Positions 31,928-43,679 of a DNA stretch of 64,000 bases are shown piece by piece. The notes beneath the pieces are model-generated. The model did no database searches. It was given only the letters and a program-made list of their open reading frames with translations, and had not been told where the DNA came from. Every line of letters begins with the position of its first letter. The first letter of the stretch is position 1. The stretch spans positions 3,758,501 through 3,822,500 of the forward strand of contig NC_084590.1 in NCBI RefSeq assembly GCF_033807715.1. The letters are read 5' to 3'. Both the position numbers and the translations under genes were made by a program. The DNA is from Cololabis saira. Lineage: Eukaryota > Chordata > Actinopteri > Beloniformes > Belonidae.

Positions 31928-33285
31928 AGGGGACCTATTGTGGCATTTAATGTATATTTTAAACAGGCCTTGAATGTCTTAAAAACAATCAAACAATCAA
32001 AAGCTTGTTTTTTTCTACATAAATGATAAATTCAGCCTCTGGGCCATGTCTTCATTTTTACCGCTTCTAATCTCCTATGAGGGATTCTGAGGGGGTGGGG
32101 AGGCTATGATAATGAGGCTCTGCACTGATTGGCTGCCTGAATGACGTGTTGCAGGGGAGGGAACAAAGCCTCTCCGGGCAGAAGAGCAGCGAGCTTCAGT
32201 GACAAAATCAATTCCATTGCTTTATTTTTTTTGTATTGGACTGTCCTAACTGGCCGCGAGTTTAACGGTTTCAGTGTGGACAGAGAGCGTCCGATGCCAC
32301 GCAGCCCGACACGATAGTCGGACGCTCGCATGCATTTATGACACGGTGTAAACGGATCTTAAAGTCTGAATTACGGTTCTGCGTTAAATCGGTGCTTACC
32401 CTATGCCGTAGCCTCTGCGTTGGTGAAACGCGGAACCATAAATTAGCCTTTAGTTCCCTGAAGAGGGAACAGGTCACCTCGTCTTCACACAGGAAGCTTT
32501 AATTGAATTCTAAACGGGTACACCACAGTTATTTACTCTGATTCCTCATCATTTCATTTCTTATGATACAAGACAAATGAATCATGTTAACTGTAAAGAA
32601 ATCACAACACTGAATGTTCACAAATGGCAACTTTATTGTTAAAAAAAATAAAATAACATAAGTTGTATATAAATAACATGTATGCACTATTGCTGGCTCA
32701 AGGAAGGACCGTGCATCTTCTGAAGGTGTCTGAAAAGCTTCAGGTGCATTGCTTGGAAGATCTGAAACCATCGACAGAAAAAAAATTATTACTAATAGAG
32801 CTCCGGTGTTGAGTGAGTGGAGTGGAGTGAGTGGCTCCGTTAGGTAACACTGGTGCTCCGGAGCTAAGCTAAAAACTTAGCCCATGCCTCGTGTGCAGTT
32901 GCCGGGTCCGTACTGTTGGTACTGATCCTTTTACGAGGGTAAGTGTCGATGCAAATCCTAATTTTACTGTCCCTTGTTGTTGAAACACCGACACGATACA
33001 CCGCTTCTGACAATGGTGGAAGCTCTGGCCGGCAGAGTTAGTTGTGGGCGTGGTTTCAGCAGCGGAGGCAGAGCTATGGAAATCGCTCCCGTTGTTACGT
33101 AACGACAGGAGCAGAATCTGAACGGCTCGTAAAAGTCACATGACACTGGAAGGATCCTCCGGGTGGGGTGTACAGACACTGCAGAATTTGGTTGCTTTAC
33201 TCCTTCTCTGTGTTGGCAGGGTGAGGGGAGACCACTTTATACATGTTAAAGCAAGAAAAAACGTTTTTTTCATAATAGGTCCCCT
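31928..33285. mobile_element. 1.36-kb TTAA MITE (family T2), complete copy
   Basis: TTAA at 31924-31927 and 33286-33289. The ends are AGGGGACCTATTGTGG and AGGGGACCTATTATGA. It contains palindrome P (32359-32452) and the segment shared with the window start. Partial relatives are at 1-785, 13507-14480 and 44768-44900. No transposase is encoded. Confidence 0.88.
32359..32452. repeat. Palindromic MITE (family P), copy 4
   Basis: A shortened palindrome starting AAAGTCTGAATTACGG and ending CCATAAATTAGCCTTT, with one CTATGCCGTAG core. Confidence 0.7.
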
Positions 33286-33342
33286 TTAAGTGGTTTGGTC
33301 TTTGGACAGCTGAGTTCAATTTCTCTAGCCACACCCAGTGGC

Positions 33343-33740
33343 CAGCCGTCCAAAATGACCCCTGGACGCTCCCTTAGAGATAGGGTGAGGAGTTTGGTCA
33401 CCCGGGAGGAGCTCGGAGTTGAGCCGCTGCTCCTTCACATTGAGAGGAGTCAGCTGAGGTGGCTTGGGCATCTCTATAGGATGCCTCCTGGACGCCTCCC
33501 TAGGGAGGTGTTCCAGGCATGTCCCTCCGGGAGGAGACTCTGGGGGAAGGCCCAGGACACGCTGGAAAGACTATGCCTCTCGGCTGGCCTGGGAACGTCT
33601 CGGACTCCCCTCGGAAGAGATGGAGGAAGAGCTGGAGGAAGTGTCTGGGGTGAAGGAAGTCTGGGCATCCCTGCTGAGACTGCTGCCCCCACGACTCGAT
33701 CCTGGACAAGCGGTGGAAAATGGATGGATGGATGGATAAA
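33343..33740 (+). pseudogene. RTE-like LINE ORF2 C-terminus and (GGAT)n tail
   Basis: A plus-strand frame reads VEPLLLHIERSQLRWLGHL and then MPPGRLPREVFQACPSG, a well-known end of fish RTE/Expander-type LINEs. Near 33540 the frame changes and the continuation is in the overlapping frame (TRWKDYASRLAWERLG). It ends VENGWMDG over GGATGGATGGAT. It is 5'-truncated and non-functional. Confidence 0.8.
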
Positions 33741-33925
33741 TTGCCCGTAGGTGTGACTGTGAGTATACATGGTTGTCTGTCTGTATATCTGGCCCTGCGA
33801 TAGACTACCGACCTATCCAGGGTGGACCCCTGCCTCTCGCCTGTAATGAGCTGGGATACACTCTAGCAAATCCCCGTGACCCTGCAAAGGATAAAACGGG
33901 TATGGAAAATGGATAGATGGTTGGC
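33741..33925 (+). repeat. SINE/RTE 3' tail fragment
   Basis: AAATTGCCCGTAGGTGTGAC through GAGCTGGGATACACTCTAGC to GAAAATGGATAGATGG parallels the 3' half of the SINE at 45788-46121. It directly follows an RTE tail, which suggests a tandem or twin insertion. Confidence 0.7.
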
Positions 33926-34558
33926 TAAACACGACAGTCATTTCTGACGTGGTCATCGAGTCAACATGTTAAACACTTTATCCTGCTGAAGACATTTGAC
34001 GGCACCTCAGGAGATATTTTGGCGGGGTTCTGCTGAAGGAGCTTGGGGCAAAGCCCCAAGTGACTTGATTGACTTTGACATTTTTCCAGCTTGATTGACT
34101 TTGGTCAGCCTGCTGAGCAACACGACTATGCCCTGTACAAAGAAAATCAGGCTTCAAAACCGGTCTTCAGAAACAAATGCGTTGTCCATTGTTATATACA
34201 GTCTATGTTGCAGGAGCACAGTGAACAGTTACAGTATTTTCACGACCATTCAGCGCACCGTGTGAACAGGCGCACCCTCATTTTTGTGTGTAATTTTTGA
34301 ATTTAAAACACACATACGGCACACTGACCCAAAAGGCGCCGTCTACAGGCACGGAGCTGCACACACGCGCGCCGCAAAACACACACGCGCGCCGCAAAAC
34401 ACACACACCCGCTGCAGAACACACACACAAGCACACAAGTATGCTTATTTAAAAATAGAGCGGGAGAAAAACTTAGTTTGATTGTATTTTATTTCAGTTT
34501 TTACATTAATCAAACCCTTCAAAGTCCTCATCCTCTGTTTCTGCATTAAAGAGCTCCG

Positions 34559-35279
34559 CTAATTCAGCTGTGCCAGTCTGAATTTCCTCGCTGTCAGAGT
34601 CACTTTCTGTGCCGTGCGGCCCCTCGGAAATGCCGGCCTTTGCAAAAGACGCACAAAGATCTGCCTCAGCCACTCTATCATCATCCCTTCATCCAGCCAG
34701 CCCTTTTCATTCGCCTTTATAATGACTCCGGCTGGAAAAGTCTCTTTAGGCAAAGTTTTTCTTTTAAAAATCACCATAGGTGGAAGTTTCTGTCCATCAG
34801 CGTGGCAGGCAAGCACAACAGTAAATTACGACTTTTCATACCCCGTTGTGTGGATATCCACCGCGCAGGTCCCGTCTATCCACCGCACTGGTCCCGTCTC
34901 TCCCCGGCGCGGGTCCCGTCTATCCACCACGCGGGTCCCGTCTCTTCCCGGCACGGGTCCCGTCTATCCACCGCGCTGGTTCCGTCTATCACCGCGCGGG
35001 TCCCTGTCCTCTCCACCGTGTGATTCACCGGCATGTGGAACGTGAGCGGCACCCCGTCCATGTTGGTGATGTGTCTGGGCTGGATGCGTTTGCCGGTGAT
35101 GTGTCGGCTGCAGAATGAGTGGAAGCTCTCCATCTTTTCCATGTAATCCCCCGGGCGCTGCTGCTGCGCTGGCACCGTTTCATGAAGCGAAAGCACCAAG
35201 ACGGACCTCCATGAAAATTTTCAATTTTCATTTCTTCCGCCAGCGCTACTGCTTTCAGTCTGAGGATGGTCTCATTCAC
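34559..35279 (-). pseudogene. Pogo/Tigger transposase remnant
   Basis: Fragments in order on the minus strand: LRLKAVALAEEMKIENF (CENP-B-type helix-turn-helix), then MEKMESFHSFCSRHITGKRI and NMDGVPLTFHMPVNHTV (start of the DDE_1 domain, with its first Asp), then a minisatellite, then LACHADGQKLPPMVIFKRKT and GMMIEWLRQIF. Frameshifts separate the first two pieces. Everything C-terminal to the WLRQIF region is missing, including the later catalytic acids. The element must be non-autonomous. Confidence 0.85.
34852..35012. repeat. GC-rich minisatellite inside the pogo transposase
   Basis: About seven imperfect units of 22-24 bp, each with GTCCCGTCT followed by ATCCACCGCGC or CCCCGGCGC. It lies between the DDE_1 start and the LACHADG block and keeps long open frames in several phases. 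Confidence 0.88.
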
Positions 35280-35432
35280 GTCCGCAACTCACGCCCCCCT
35301 TCTCCCTTTACCGTTCTCATGGTGGCCGTCCGCCTTACATTACCGTAATACAGGTAATAGATACGGCGCACCGTTTCATTTTAAAAAGAAAAAAGAATTT
35401 TATGTGCGCCTTATGGTCGCGAAAATACGGTA

Positions 35433-36619
35433 TGCTGTAAATGATTGTTAGGGATCGGGAGACACGCAGCCCTGAGAACACCTGTTGTTTAGTGGGAGCA
35501 AGTGTTGATTTTCCGTGTTATCGAATGCTGTTCATGATAGTTGAAGGCTGAACATTGAATGATGAATTGGTGAGTTGCTGTGAGAAAAAAATTAAATGCT
35601 GAGTTACAAAGTTACTATGTTAAAATGACTAGGCCAAAGCTAACTAAAATAACATCATTGAACTGAGCATGCCTAGCAGCGCTGTTTGTCCCTACTGTGA
35701 AGTTGCTCGCTGAATATACCTTATAGTGGAGTAAAGTTTTAGGTTAAAGAATGTTAACCGTTTTAACTGTTTTTTCTATTTCGTGCCTAACATAGCTTAG
35801 TTTGTTTTATTCATTTTTTTGGAGCAATGTGAAGTGTTATTTGATTGTGCTATTGAGGTGATAACCAAAGGAAATGAGGTTTGTACTGCACTGTTTATAA
35901 ATGGGCTGAATTAATTTTATATTTGATGCTATTTCTTTTCCTTTAAAGCAATTGCACTAAAAAGGAAAAAAAGGCCTCACTTTCATAAATTCAGAGAGAG
36001 GGTATGATTATGAAGCACAGTAAATTAACTGTCTTTGGCCATGTTAATGCATGTAGACCAGGTTTTTTGGTTGGCTTGAATTCATCAACAAACCAGCCAG
36101 CATCCTTCACATGCTGATGCCACCATACAGACTATGGCTTTTATAGATTTTAGTTGACTGTCTGCGTGACCCGGAAGACACTCCTCTGTTTTCCCATTGC
36201 CAACCACACAGCTTGTGCCTATGGAAGGACTGAAAATAATTGTCCTTAGTGAGTGTAATGTACTTCAGTATGGTGGTTCTGCAACCTTGGGACACTTTTG
36301 ATTTGGGAAATGATGGATAAGTGTCAACTCAATTTACCAAACTTTTTACAGTTGGCATTTTTAGTTAGAAACTGAATTACAGGAAATGTGTTAATAATGA
36401 CCTGAGATCTTTGGTTCCTTTAACAAAAATGACATTTTCTAGACTTTTTGTCACATGGAAAGTGTACAGAAAAAATACTGCTATTTAACAAAATCTCATT
36501 CATTTTTTAACATTTTTAATACAATACAAGGTACCTGCTGAACTTTTTCTGTCTCAGGTGTTCTTGATATTGCGAATATCCTCTGCCTCCCATTCAAGTT
36601 TAGCAATCTTCTGATCAAG
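35433..36619. other. Unassigned AT-rich stretch
   Basis: No gene, terminal repeat or tandem repeat was recognised. Confidence 0.4.
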
Positions 36620-36627
36620 GCCCAGTG

Positions 36628-37859
36628 TAGGGCTGGGCGATATGGCCTTTTATTAATATCTCGATATTTTTAGGCCAGGTCACGATACACGATATATATC
36701 TCGATATTTTGCCTTAGCCTTGAATTAACACTTTGATGCTACAATCACACCACAATGATAATTCTATATCTACATTAAAACATTCTCGTTCATACTGCAT
36801 TAATATATGCTCATTTTAAACTTTCATGCAAAAAGGGGGAATAAGTCAAATTTACCAAAACTGTATTTATTAAACAGTTACTAAGCAGTGAGTGGCACAA
36901 ACATAAAAAGTGTAATTTCAAAACAGAAAGTGCACGTTGCATCTCTCTGATTCCCGGTCAAAGAACATCTGCTAAGAACATGTTCTGGTCCCGGTTTTAC
37001 CTGGATGACCAGGTTTCACCTGGTTTTACCAGGATGAGCTGCTCTGAGCAGGAGGGCCCTTAGAGCACCTTTATATTAAATTGTAGGTGCAGGGACTGCA
37101 ATGTTTCATCCTCTCCTCCTTTAATTTGCATCACTTTCACTTATTGTTAGAAATATTACGTCATATAGTCTTGTTTGACTTTGTTTCGATGATAGTGATT
37201 GATTTCACGTGGCCACATTTAAGCAACACTAGGTGACGTTTCTCAGCTCTGAAAGAGAAAAGCCTGAATTATGGTTCCGCGTTAAATCAACGCAGAACCT
37301 ACGGCGTAGGGTACGCGTCGATGCGCACTTACGCTGTAGGCTCTGCGTTGGTGTAACGCGGGACCATAAATCAGCCTAAAGGCTCGGCTGCGCGTGTCGC
37401 GCTCTCCACAGAGCCGTTCGCGTCGTGCGAGGAGAAAACATCCCCTCCCGTCTTTACTAAGCCGGTTAGCTTTGAAAAGAGTCCGCCGCGCGTAGCAACC
37501 GCGCAGATGAGCTCACGGCGCAAACAGGCCGAGTTTGGGAAAGTTAAAGTTAAAGTTAAAGCGGGGGAGTGAGCGGCGGTCCCGGAAAGCAGCGCCGACA
37601 CCTGCAGCTGGTCAGGGGCCAATGATAATGCACACACGACAGCACGTGACTGACATGTGTGACAGGGTGCGCTTGTTTTATGTCTCAGAGAAGGAGAGAC
37701 GAGACGAGAGAGTGAGAAAAGTCTGTCATTTAACGCCCGCGGCTAAATGCAAAATGCCTGAAAATGTATACTCGAATATGCACGATAGAGTCATTTTGTA
37801 CATCGCACAGAGTAGAAGCCGAGATACATCGGCTATCCTCGATATATCGCCCAGCCCTA
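36628..37859. mobile_element. 1.23-kb hAT-type element
   Basis: 8-bp duplications GCCCAGTG at 36620-36627 and 37860-37867. The termini are TAGGGCTGGGCGATATGG and the complementary CGATATATCGCCCAGCCCTA. Palindromic MITE P is nested at 37262-37377. No transposase frame was found. Confidence 0.92.
37262..37377. repeat. Palindromic MITE (family P), copy 5
   Basis: Begins AGCCTGAATTATGGTTCCGC and ends CGGGACCATAAATCAGCC, nested in the hAT element. Confidence 0.8.
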
Positions 37860-37928
37860 GCCCAGTGTAGCATAAAGTCTCAATAATCAGGTAATTACCC
37901 AAATTTCTTTATTTAACATCTTCTACTG

Positions 37929-39090
37929 CAGTGGTTCTGAACCTTTTTTAGTTACGACCCCCAATTAAACATGCATTGCTGTCTGCGACCCCCGCCCACA
38001 CACGCACACTACGCATGATGCATAAAGCGCTGTCAGCGATGCTGAAACAATGATCGATCAATTCGCCTTATACATCGCATTTACATAATCAGACAAGCAC
38101 TCATGATATGAACTCAGTTCAGCTATTAGTTTTTTTTATCATTTTATTTTGAAACACTTTGGGCTTTTTTGAAACACATGAAGCAGCATCAAGAGGCTAA
38201 CTTTCCGATTAAAAGACCAACAGTGATCATTTTGCGGTTAAAATGTACCTAAACAAATAACGAAAAAACATAATTTTCATTTTTAATGAAATAAAACGAT
38301 AACGGTGCATGCTAAACTTTAACAAAACACACTAGACACTAGACATACTGGCATATCCAGTAGTACTTTTCCGGCGTGTCATCATTTGGGGAGTACTTAC
38401 TGAAACTGCTGCTGCCTGTCTGGAACACTTTTTCGTTTACACCATCTCTCTCCATTTTTCCAGCTAGCAAAGTTGCTGCAGATGTGGCTAAAACAACAAA
38501 ACGCCTGTTTAAAAAAAATAAATGTTTTCCCTTTTCCCCCCCAAACCACCACCAGCACCACAGAGTGCTTCACCGACCAGAATCTGACCCGCACAGATCA
38601 GAATTGCATACAAACGCTGCATTAGTACGATGAATTTTGGACAAACAATGAAACAGAAGACAACTCTCTGTTTGAGATTATATAATTTAATGTGACTGTT
38701 GCAACGCTTACTTTTCTAATGTTTAAGTAGTCTAATGTTTAAGTTTCTAACAACGTGTTTGCTTTCTGCAGCCGCCGTTCCTGCTGACAGCAGACCGGGG
38801 AGAAAATAAACATTTCTTCGCTCTGATGATGTGTTAATGACAAGGGCGGACATGAGAATAGTGGACAGGTTTGTTGTTGTTGTTTTGGTGTAGCCTAGTT
38901 ATGGCCAACAGTAACGGGTTTTGAGTAATAAAATGCCTGTTTGAGACGAACCGTTTATTGTCCTTCTAACGTCCAGTTGGAAGCTACATTAATTTTGTGC
39001 ATTTATATTTTTCCAAAATGGTTTTGGCGACCCGCAGGATTCACCTCGTGACCCCAATTGGAGTTGGGACCCCAAGGTTGAGAATGGCTG
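37929..39090. mobile_element. 1.16-kb hAT element (Zaphod/Charlie-type ends)
   Basis: Perfect 8-bp duplications TTCTACTG at 37921-37928 and 39091-39098. The ends are CAGTGGTTCTGAACC and the complementary GGTTGAGAATGGCTG. Subterminal TACGACCCCC and GCGACCC motifs lie at both ends. No intact transposase is present. Confidence 0.92.
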
Positions 39091-39098
39091 TTCTACTG

Positions 39099-39777
39099 TA
39101 CTGGGAAAGACGTGTCACATACAGATATGTACAACCACGTTTGCTTAGGCCACAGGCAGTGATGGGAATCCCTGTTTAATTTGCAGACTCCCTGTGAACT
39201 TTGCAGAGTGAGCCAGGACTGATGACATGCAGGTATCAACACCAGCAGAGAGGATCAGCTGCTATAAGTGGTTATCTGGCATGTCGAACAATCACAGCAC
39301 CAGAGTGTGATGCCCAGAAACATGACCCGGTACCTGCAGTATATCTCAAAAGTGTGAGAGAGGACAGAGTTTGTTGAGATACGAATATGGTCCAAGAAAG
39401 GACAAAATAATTGGTGAGAGATGAGATGGACTGAAGAGGGGCTGATAAACAATTACTGATTTCTTGTAGTAAGGTACAGTTAATCCAGAGGGACTACAGA
39501 AGTGGATATCATCAATAATTTCAAATTGATCAGATAAACAATGAATATGTCATTTTTCATCCCATTTTTTTAGAGAAAGTTTTAACATCTGTATCTTGTG
39601 TTCATCTGAGGGTTTTGTTTGGGGAGTCAGAATTATCTGCTTAAAGTATGTTTTCTAATAGCAGTATGATACGACCCGCAGGAGTTATTTCAGGCAGGCA
39701 ATCTCTGCAGTGCATGCACCTGCTTATTTACCCCTCTGAATGGTTCACTGCAATTACTCATTTGTTGTTTGACCTAT
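39099..39777. other. Unassigned stretch
   Basis: No signature was seen between the hAT element and the T4 MITE. Confidence 0.4.
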
Positions 39778-39781
39778 TTAA

Positions 39782-41097
39782 AGCAGCACAACGTAACTTT
39801 CAGCTTTTCTGAGTTTGGCGGCATCTTTTGGACAAAAGCGGTAGTGCTTTACCAGAAAGAACACTACGTTTCCCATGAGCACCAGCGCGTACTGCCGGAA
39901 AACTCCTGTCCCGTCGCGTGCATTTGTTTTGAGAGAAGACGGGACGCTTTTCTGTTTCACCAAGTGAACAGACGGAACGCAAAAAAAAAGATGTTAAACT
40001 GCTGGAAAGGAACTGGAATTTACCGGGATACCTTAAACAAGGAAGCCAGGGAGCGGAGAAAATGGAGAAAATGGAGAAAATAATGATTATTAACGGTCTG
40101 GATCCATATGAAATCCCTACTATAGAATGGAGCTCCTAGTCGGAGCGCCACTCTTTAGAAGGATTTACTGCCGCAGTTCTGCACAACCCACGTCTTACTA
40201 CCTTGTTTAGGAGTGTTTGGCAGCTGCTTTGGTAAATGTTTGACTCACCATGTGTTTCAATAAATTAGTATAATAGTACAACATACAGTACATGTTTGGT
40301 AATACTCTTACTTTTTTTTTTGACTGCTTTGAAGAGGCTCCGAGGCGTGAGCAATATTTTTTTTCCCTCGTGAGATTATTATTTTCCTCTGCAGCTACAA
40401 AATCAAATAGTTAATATTTTTTTCTCAACAAAATTAATCGCACCGCAGAGAGCTGGCCAACAACTGCGTTTAGCTGGAGTAGTGAGGAATAAAACCCGTT
40501 TGAATGATCCGACCCCGGTCTGTGAGTGTTTGTTTGTGGTTTAATAAACCCGTGTTTTGATCCGACGCCCGTCTGTGTGCGTGTTTGTTTGTTTACTGAG
40601 GAACGTTATGTTTGGTCGGACTCGTTACAGCCGCGATCCAACCAAGCCGACGACTCTTTTACTCTTTTAATTTGTTATCTCAGATAATTGGCCGGCCTCC
40701 GTGGTTCTGCCTCCGAGCAGGAAAGTGGTGAAAAGTTAAACCATTAGCGATCTTTTCCCCACGTCTGTTGTGTGGAGCTGCTGCAGCCACAACACAGCAA
40801 CGGGTTACCAGCTTCTGCGGAGCTGCGCTCCAAGCCCCGCCCATTTTCGTCTGGACTACGAATGGGGAAGGAGGGGGAAGTGACGTATGCCGTAAAGCAG
40901 TCAAAGCCGTAAAAATGTGTAGTTTTTTAGTGTGGCAGGGTTCCTACCATGCTCCTCAAAGTTACATAGTACCAGTGAAGGCGATACAGACCCCTCAGAC
41001 TATGACAGAGGTGTCATTAAACCTGTTGGAAGTTGATGTACCATCACAATGACTCTGGAAATATGATATTAAGGTGGAAAAGTTACGTAGTGTCGCT
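39782..41097. mobile_element. 1.32-kb TTAA MITE (family T4)
   Basis: TTAA at 39778-39781 and 41098-41101. Inverted termini are AGCAGCACAACGTAACTTTC and AGCGACACTACGTAACTTTT. No recognised coding sequence. The 104-codon ORF at 39769-40083 starts outside the element and is probably chance. Confidence 0.85.
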
Positions 41098-41462
41098 TTA
41101 AGGACCAAGAAGTATGCGTTCTTAAATGATTTCCGATGTCTTACCTACCAAGCTTGCTGTCAATGACAAGTGCATACCTCTTCCTTCTCTTTTTTATGAT
41201 GTCGGTAACCCCTTCTTGGAAAGCGTCCATCTTCTGTCATCTGATGACTTGGTGGCATTATTGATCAGACTGCTCCTCAAACTGTCAACTCTCCTGGTAG
41301 AAATGACGCAGTTACTCCACATCCCCAACGCAGCAGTTTCCAGAATTCTGCCGAGCGTCTCTCTGATTGTTACGTCCATTGCATCCTGGAGGATCTCTAC
41401 TCCAGTGTTATTTCTGTTCCTTTCAGTTTGTCTCATGATGCATTGTTCCGCCGAACACGAAG

Positions 41463-42158
41463 TTGAGGGACGCTCCTCATGAGTCCTTGGCCGAGGCTTC
41501 CATCATCTCTTCCCTTGCAGATATTGAATCATCCCTGGACGTCATGAATGCAAGGATCTTAGCAGTGGAAAGCATGGTTTTCTCTTCCTCTTCTTTCACT
41601 GCACCGGGACCATCTACACCAGGGGTCACCAACCCTGGTCCTCGAGGGCACCTATCCAACATGTTTTAGATCTTTCCCTGCTTCAGCACACCGTGATACA
41701 AGGAGCTGTGTCAACAACAGAGTTATCCAGACCTTGATGACAAGTTAATGACGACCATTGATTAGAATCAGGTGTGTTCATGCAGGGAGACACTAAAACA
41801 TGCTGGATAGGGGCCCTCGAGGACCAGGGTTGTTGACCCCTGATCTACACTCTTTCCCGCCATTTTTCCTCAAGTTCAGCTCAACCCATCAGCCCGTGAC
41901 ATCACATCCCTTAGGGCCCTGGGAACTGCAGTTCTAGCACCTGCCATGGGTACACGGTTCGTTGGTCCCGATGTTGCAAGCCCCGATTTGATCAGGACCC
42001 AAATCCTCAAATGTAATGACATCGACGTCATGAAGATTCTTTTATGTGGTTCTGCCACGGCTGACAAAAGATTAGTGGATTGTGGGGACTTCTCTGTGGT
42101 TCTCAAAGACACTGATCCTTCTGTAACCCTTTTCTTAGTCTTCTCGGGTTCTATCTGA
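41463..42158 (+). pseudogene. Unclassified TE reading frame, interrupted
   Basis: Plus-strand pieces ADIESSLDVMNARILAVES (41520-41575) and RTQILKCNDIDVMKILL (41990-42040) followed by RLVDCGDFSVVLKDTDPS (42070-42123) look like a TE gag/ORF1-type protein. A hAT MITE (41620-41843) splits them. A further piece, TLAEFNVAFGV, lies at about 44709-44741, beyond the LTR mini-element, and may be the continuation. The family is uncertain (DIRS/Ngaro-like ORF1 is possible). Confidence 0.45.
41620..41843. mobile_element. 224-bp hAT MITE
   Basis: 8-bp duplications ATCTACAC at 41612-41619 and 41844-41851. Long inverted repeats begin CAGGGGTCACCAACCCTGGT and CAGGGGTCAACAACCCTGGT. Non-coding. Confidence 0.93.
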
Positions 42159-42512
42159 TCGACTAGGTTCGGGTAAGGAGACTGGTAGTAGCACTGCACG
42201 TGACAGCAATTAATCTCTACCTCACGTAACACACGACACAAGATATGGTATGAACCTTTGTATTCAAGTGTTCAATTTAGTTTTTTTCAACTTAAATTGT
42301 TCAACTTTGCACACATTAATTGAAATACAGTTCGATTCACAAGAATTAAATTCACAGGATAAAATGGAATTACCAAAACAGGTAAGAACCGGTATGGAAA
42401 ATAACTAAAATAAAATAAAATAAAAAATAAAAATAAAATGTCTCTTTCCCCTTTAATTGGTTAGAATTGTCCTTTTTATTCCCTTTGTTCCCACTGTTTC
42501 TCTCTCTCTGGG

Positions 42513-42827
42513 TCAGGTGGCTCTTGGTTGAGCTGCTGTGACATCGACGGTTGCATTCCACAGATCCCGATTTTCGGCCATTCTTGTAACTGCCCCTAGG
42601 CTCTCTCCCGTCCATTTGGTAAGGTCAACTTCCCAGGTTCTTGCCGGTCTCCCTCTGGGTCTCTTCCCTGCCGTGATGCCCTGCATGATGGTTTTCTCCA
42701 GGCTATCATGTCTGATGGTGTGGCCGAAGTGCTTCATCTTTCTCCTCCTTATCTGCTTCATCAGCATTGGGTTTGTTCTTAGTTGTTCTAGAACCCAGTC
42801 GTTGGTCTTGTGCTCCCTCCATGACAC
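42513..42827 (-). pseudogene. RTE-like LINE ORF2 C-terminal fragment
   Basis: 104 codons on the minus strand contain MKHFGHTIRHDSLEKTIMQG and RPRGRPARTWEVDLTKW, the end of a fish RTE-type LINE polyprotein distinct from the one at 33343-33740. It is 5'-truncated, with no domain upstream. Confidence 0.72.
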
Positions 42828-43024
42828 ACGCAGTGTCCCACTGTTTATTTCAGTTTATTTATTGTCTTTCAGGACCCTCCAAGAAAAAACTGTTCCTTAA
42901 ATTCCTTTATCTTTTTGCTTTTTGCAAAAAAATATAAAACAAAAATAGGAAAAAAGTAAAAAATACTGAGATCTCTGAAAAGAAAGTGCAAATAAAATGT
43001 GTGACTCCTTAGGACTGGGTCCTG

Positions 43025-43150
43025 GCCTACCACACTGACGCCCACACTGGTCCCGATGAACCAAGAGTCTCCATGTGGAAATGGCGGTGATACAGGTTGC
43101 AGTGGAACCAAGAGCCTCCACCTGGCAACGGCGGCGGTGTGGATCACAGT
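43025..43150. repeat. Two-copy ~54-bp tandem repeat
   Basis: Two imperfect units contain GAACCAAGAGTCTCCATGTG and GAACCAAGAGCCTCCACCTG, each followed by a GGCGGTG-type word. Confidence 0.55.
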
Positions 43151-43679
43151 TGAACACCAGAACTCAAAAAATCAGTCTGCATAACATGCATTCATCAGCT
43201 TAATCGACTGTTTACTTTTTTTCAGTACAACAATTAAACAATACAACTTCAGAGATATGAACTATAAGCAACTCAACTACAGAGATATGAAACACATGAA
43301 ATGCTGCATCATTTTATCATCTGAGCTACGGCCACGGCTGTGGAGCCGTGCTCGGTAAATTGCTACACGTTCGTCACGGTAACATACTATAACATGTCAC
43401 AGTATCACAAAAAACATCTTTCAGTACCATTAAACATTTATTGACTATTCTGGCTGGATTTCTGTCTCGTGTACTAAATCAGAATGATACTGCTAATTGA
43501 ACTAACAAGCTATCGGTGCAGCTAACTCACCAAAATAGTTCAGAAAAGTCCGGGGAAACACTTGCCGAGTCGCTCCCGGGATCGGTTCCACTTCCACCCC
43601 AGGTACGTTTTTTCGTCACACTCACTCTCTAAAGACAGTTTCATCACAACTTCCACAAAATATCAACACGTTTGGCCGC

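Larger units (their letters stand above)
30911..33342 (+). mobile_element. Tc1/mariner-like remnant interrupted by two TTAA MITEs
   Basis: It starts after a TA with CAGTTGTGTTAAAAAGTGTT. Recognisable Tc1-family non-coding blocks are at 30911-30975, 31773-31923 (ATTAGACAAAGTTAACACAA) and 33290-33342 (GAGTTCAATTTCTCTAGCCA). Two MITEs separate these blocks. The transposase gene is absent and the 3' end was not found. Confidence 0.7.
34232..35430 (-). mobile_element. Pogo/Tigger-like transposon with both ends
   Basis: TA duplications lie at 34230-34231 and 35431-35432. The left end is CAGTATTTTCACGACCATTC and the right end, reversed, is CCGTATTTTCGCGACCATAA. It carries a broken transposase on the minus strand and a 20-bp tandem repeat (ACACACGCGCGCCGCAAAAC type) at 34368-34430. 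Confidence 0.88.

Noticed and set aside
34614..35118. Ser/Pro-rich plus-strand ORFs of 90-143 codons
   Set aside because: They are antisense to the pogo transposase and produced by the minisatellite.
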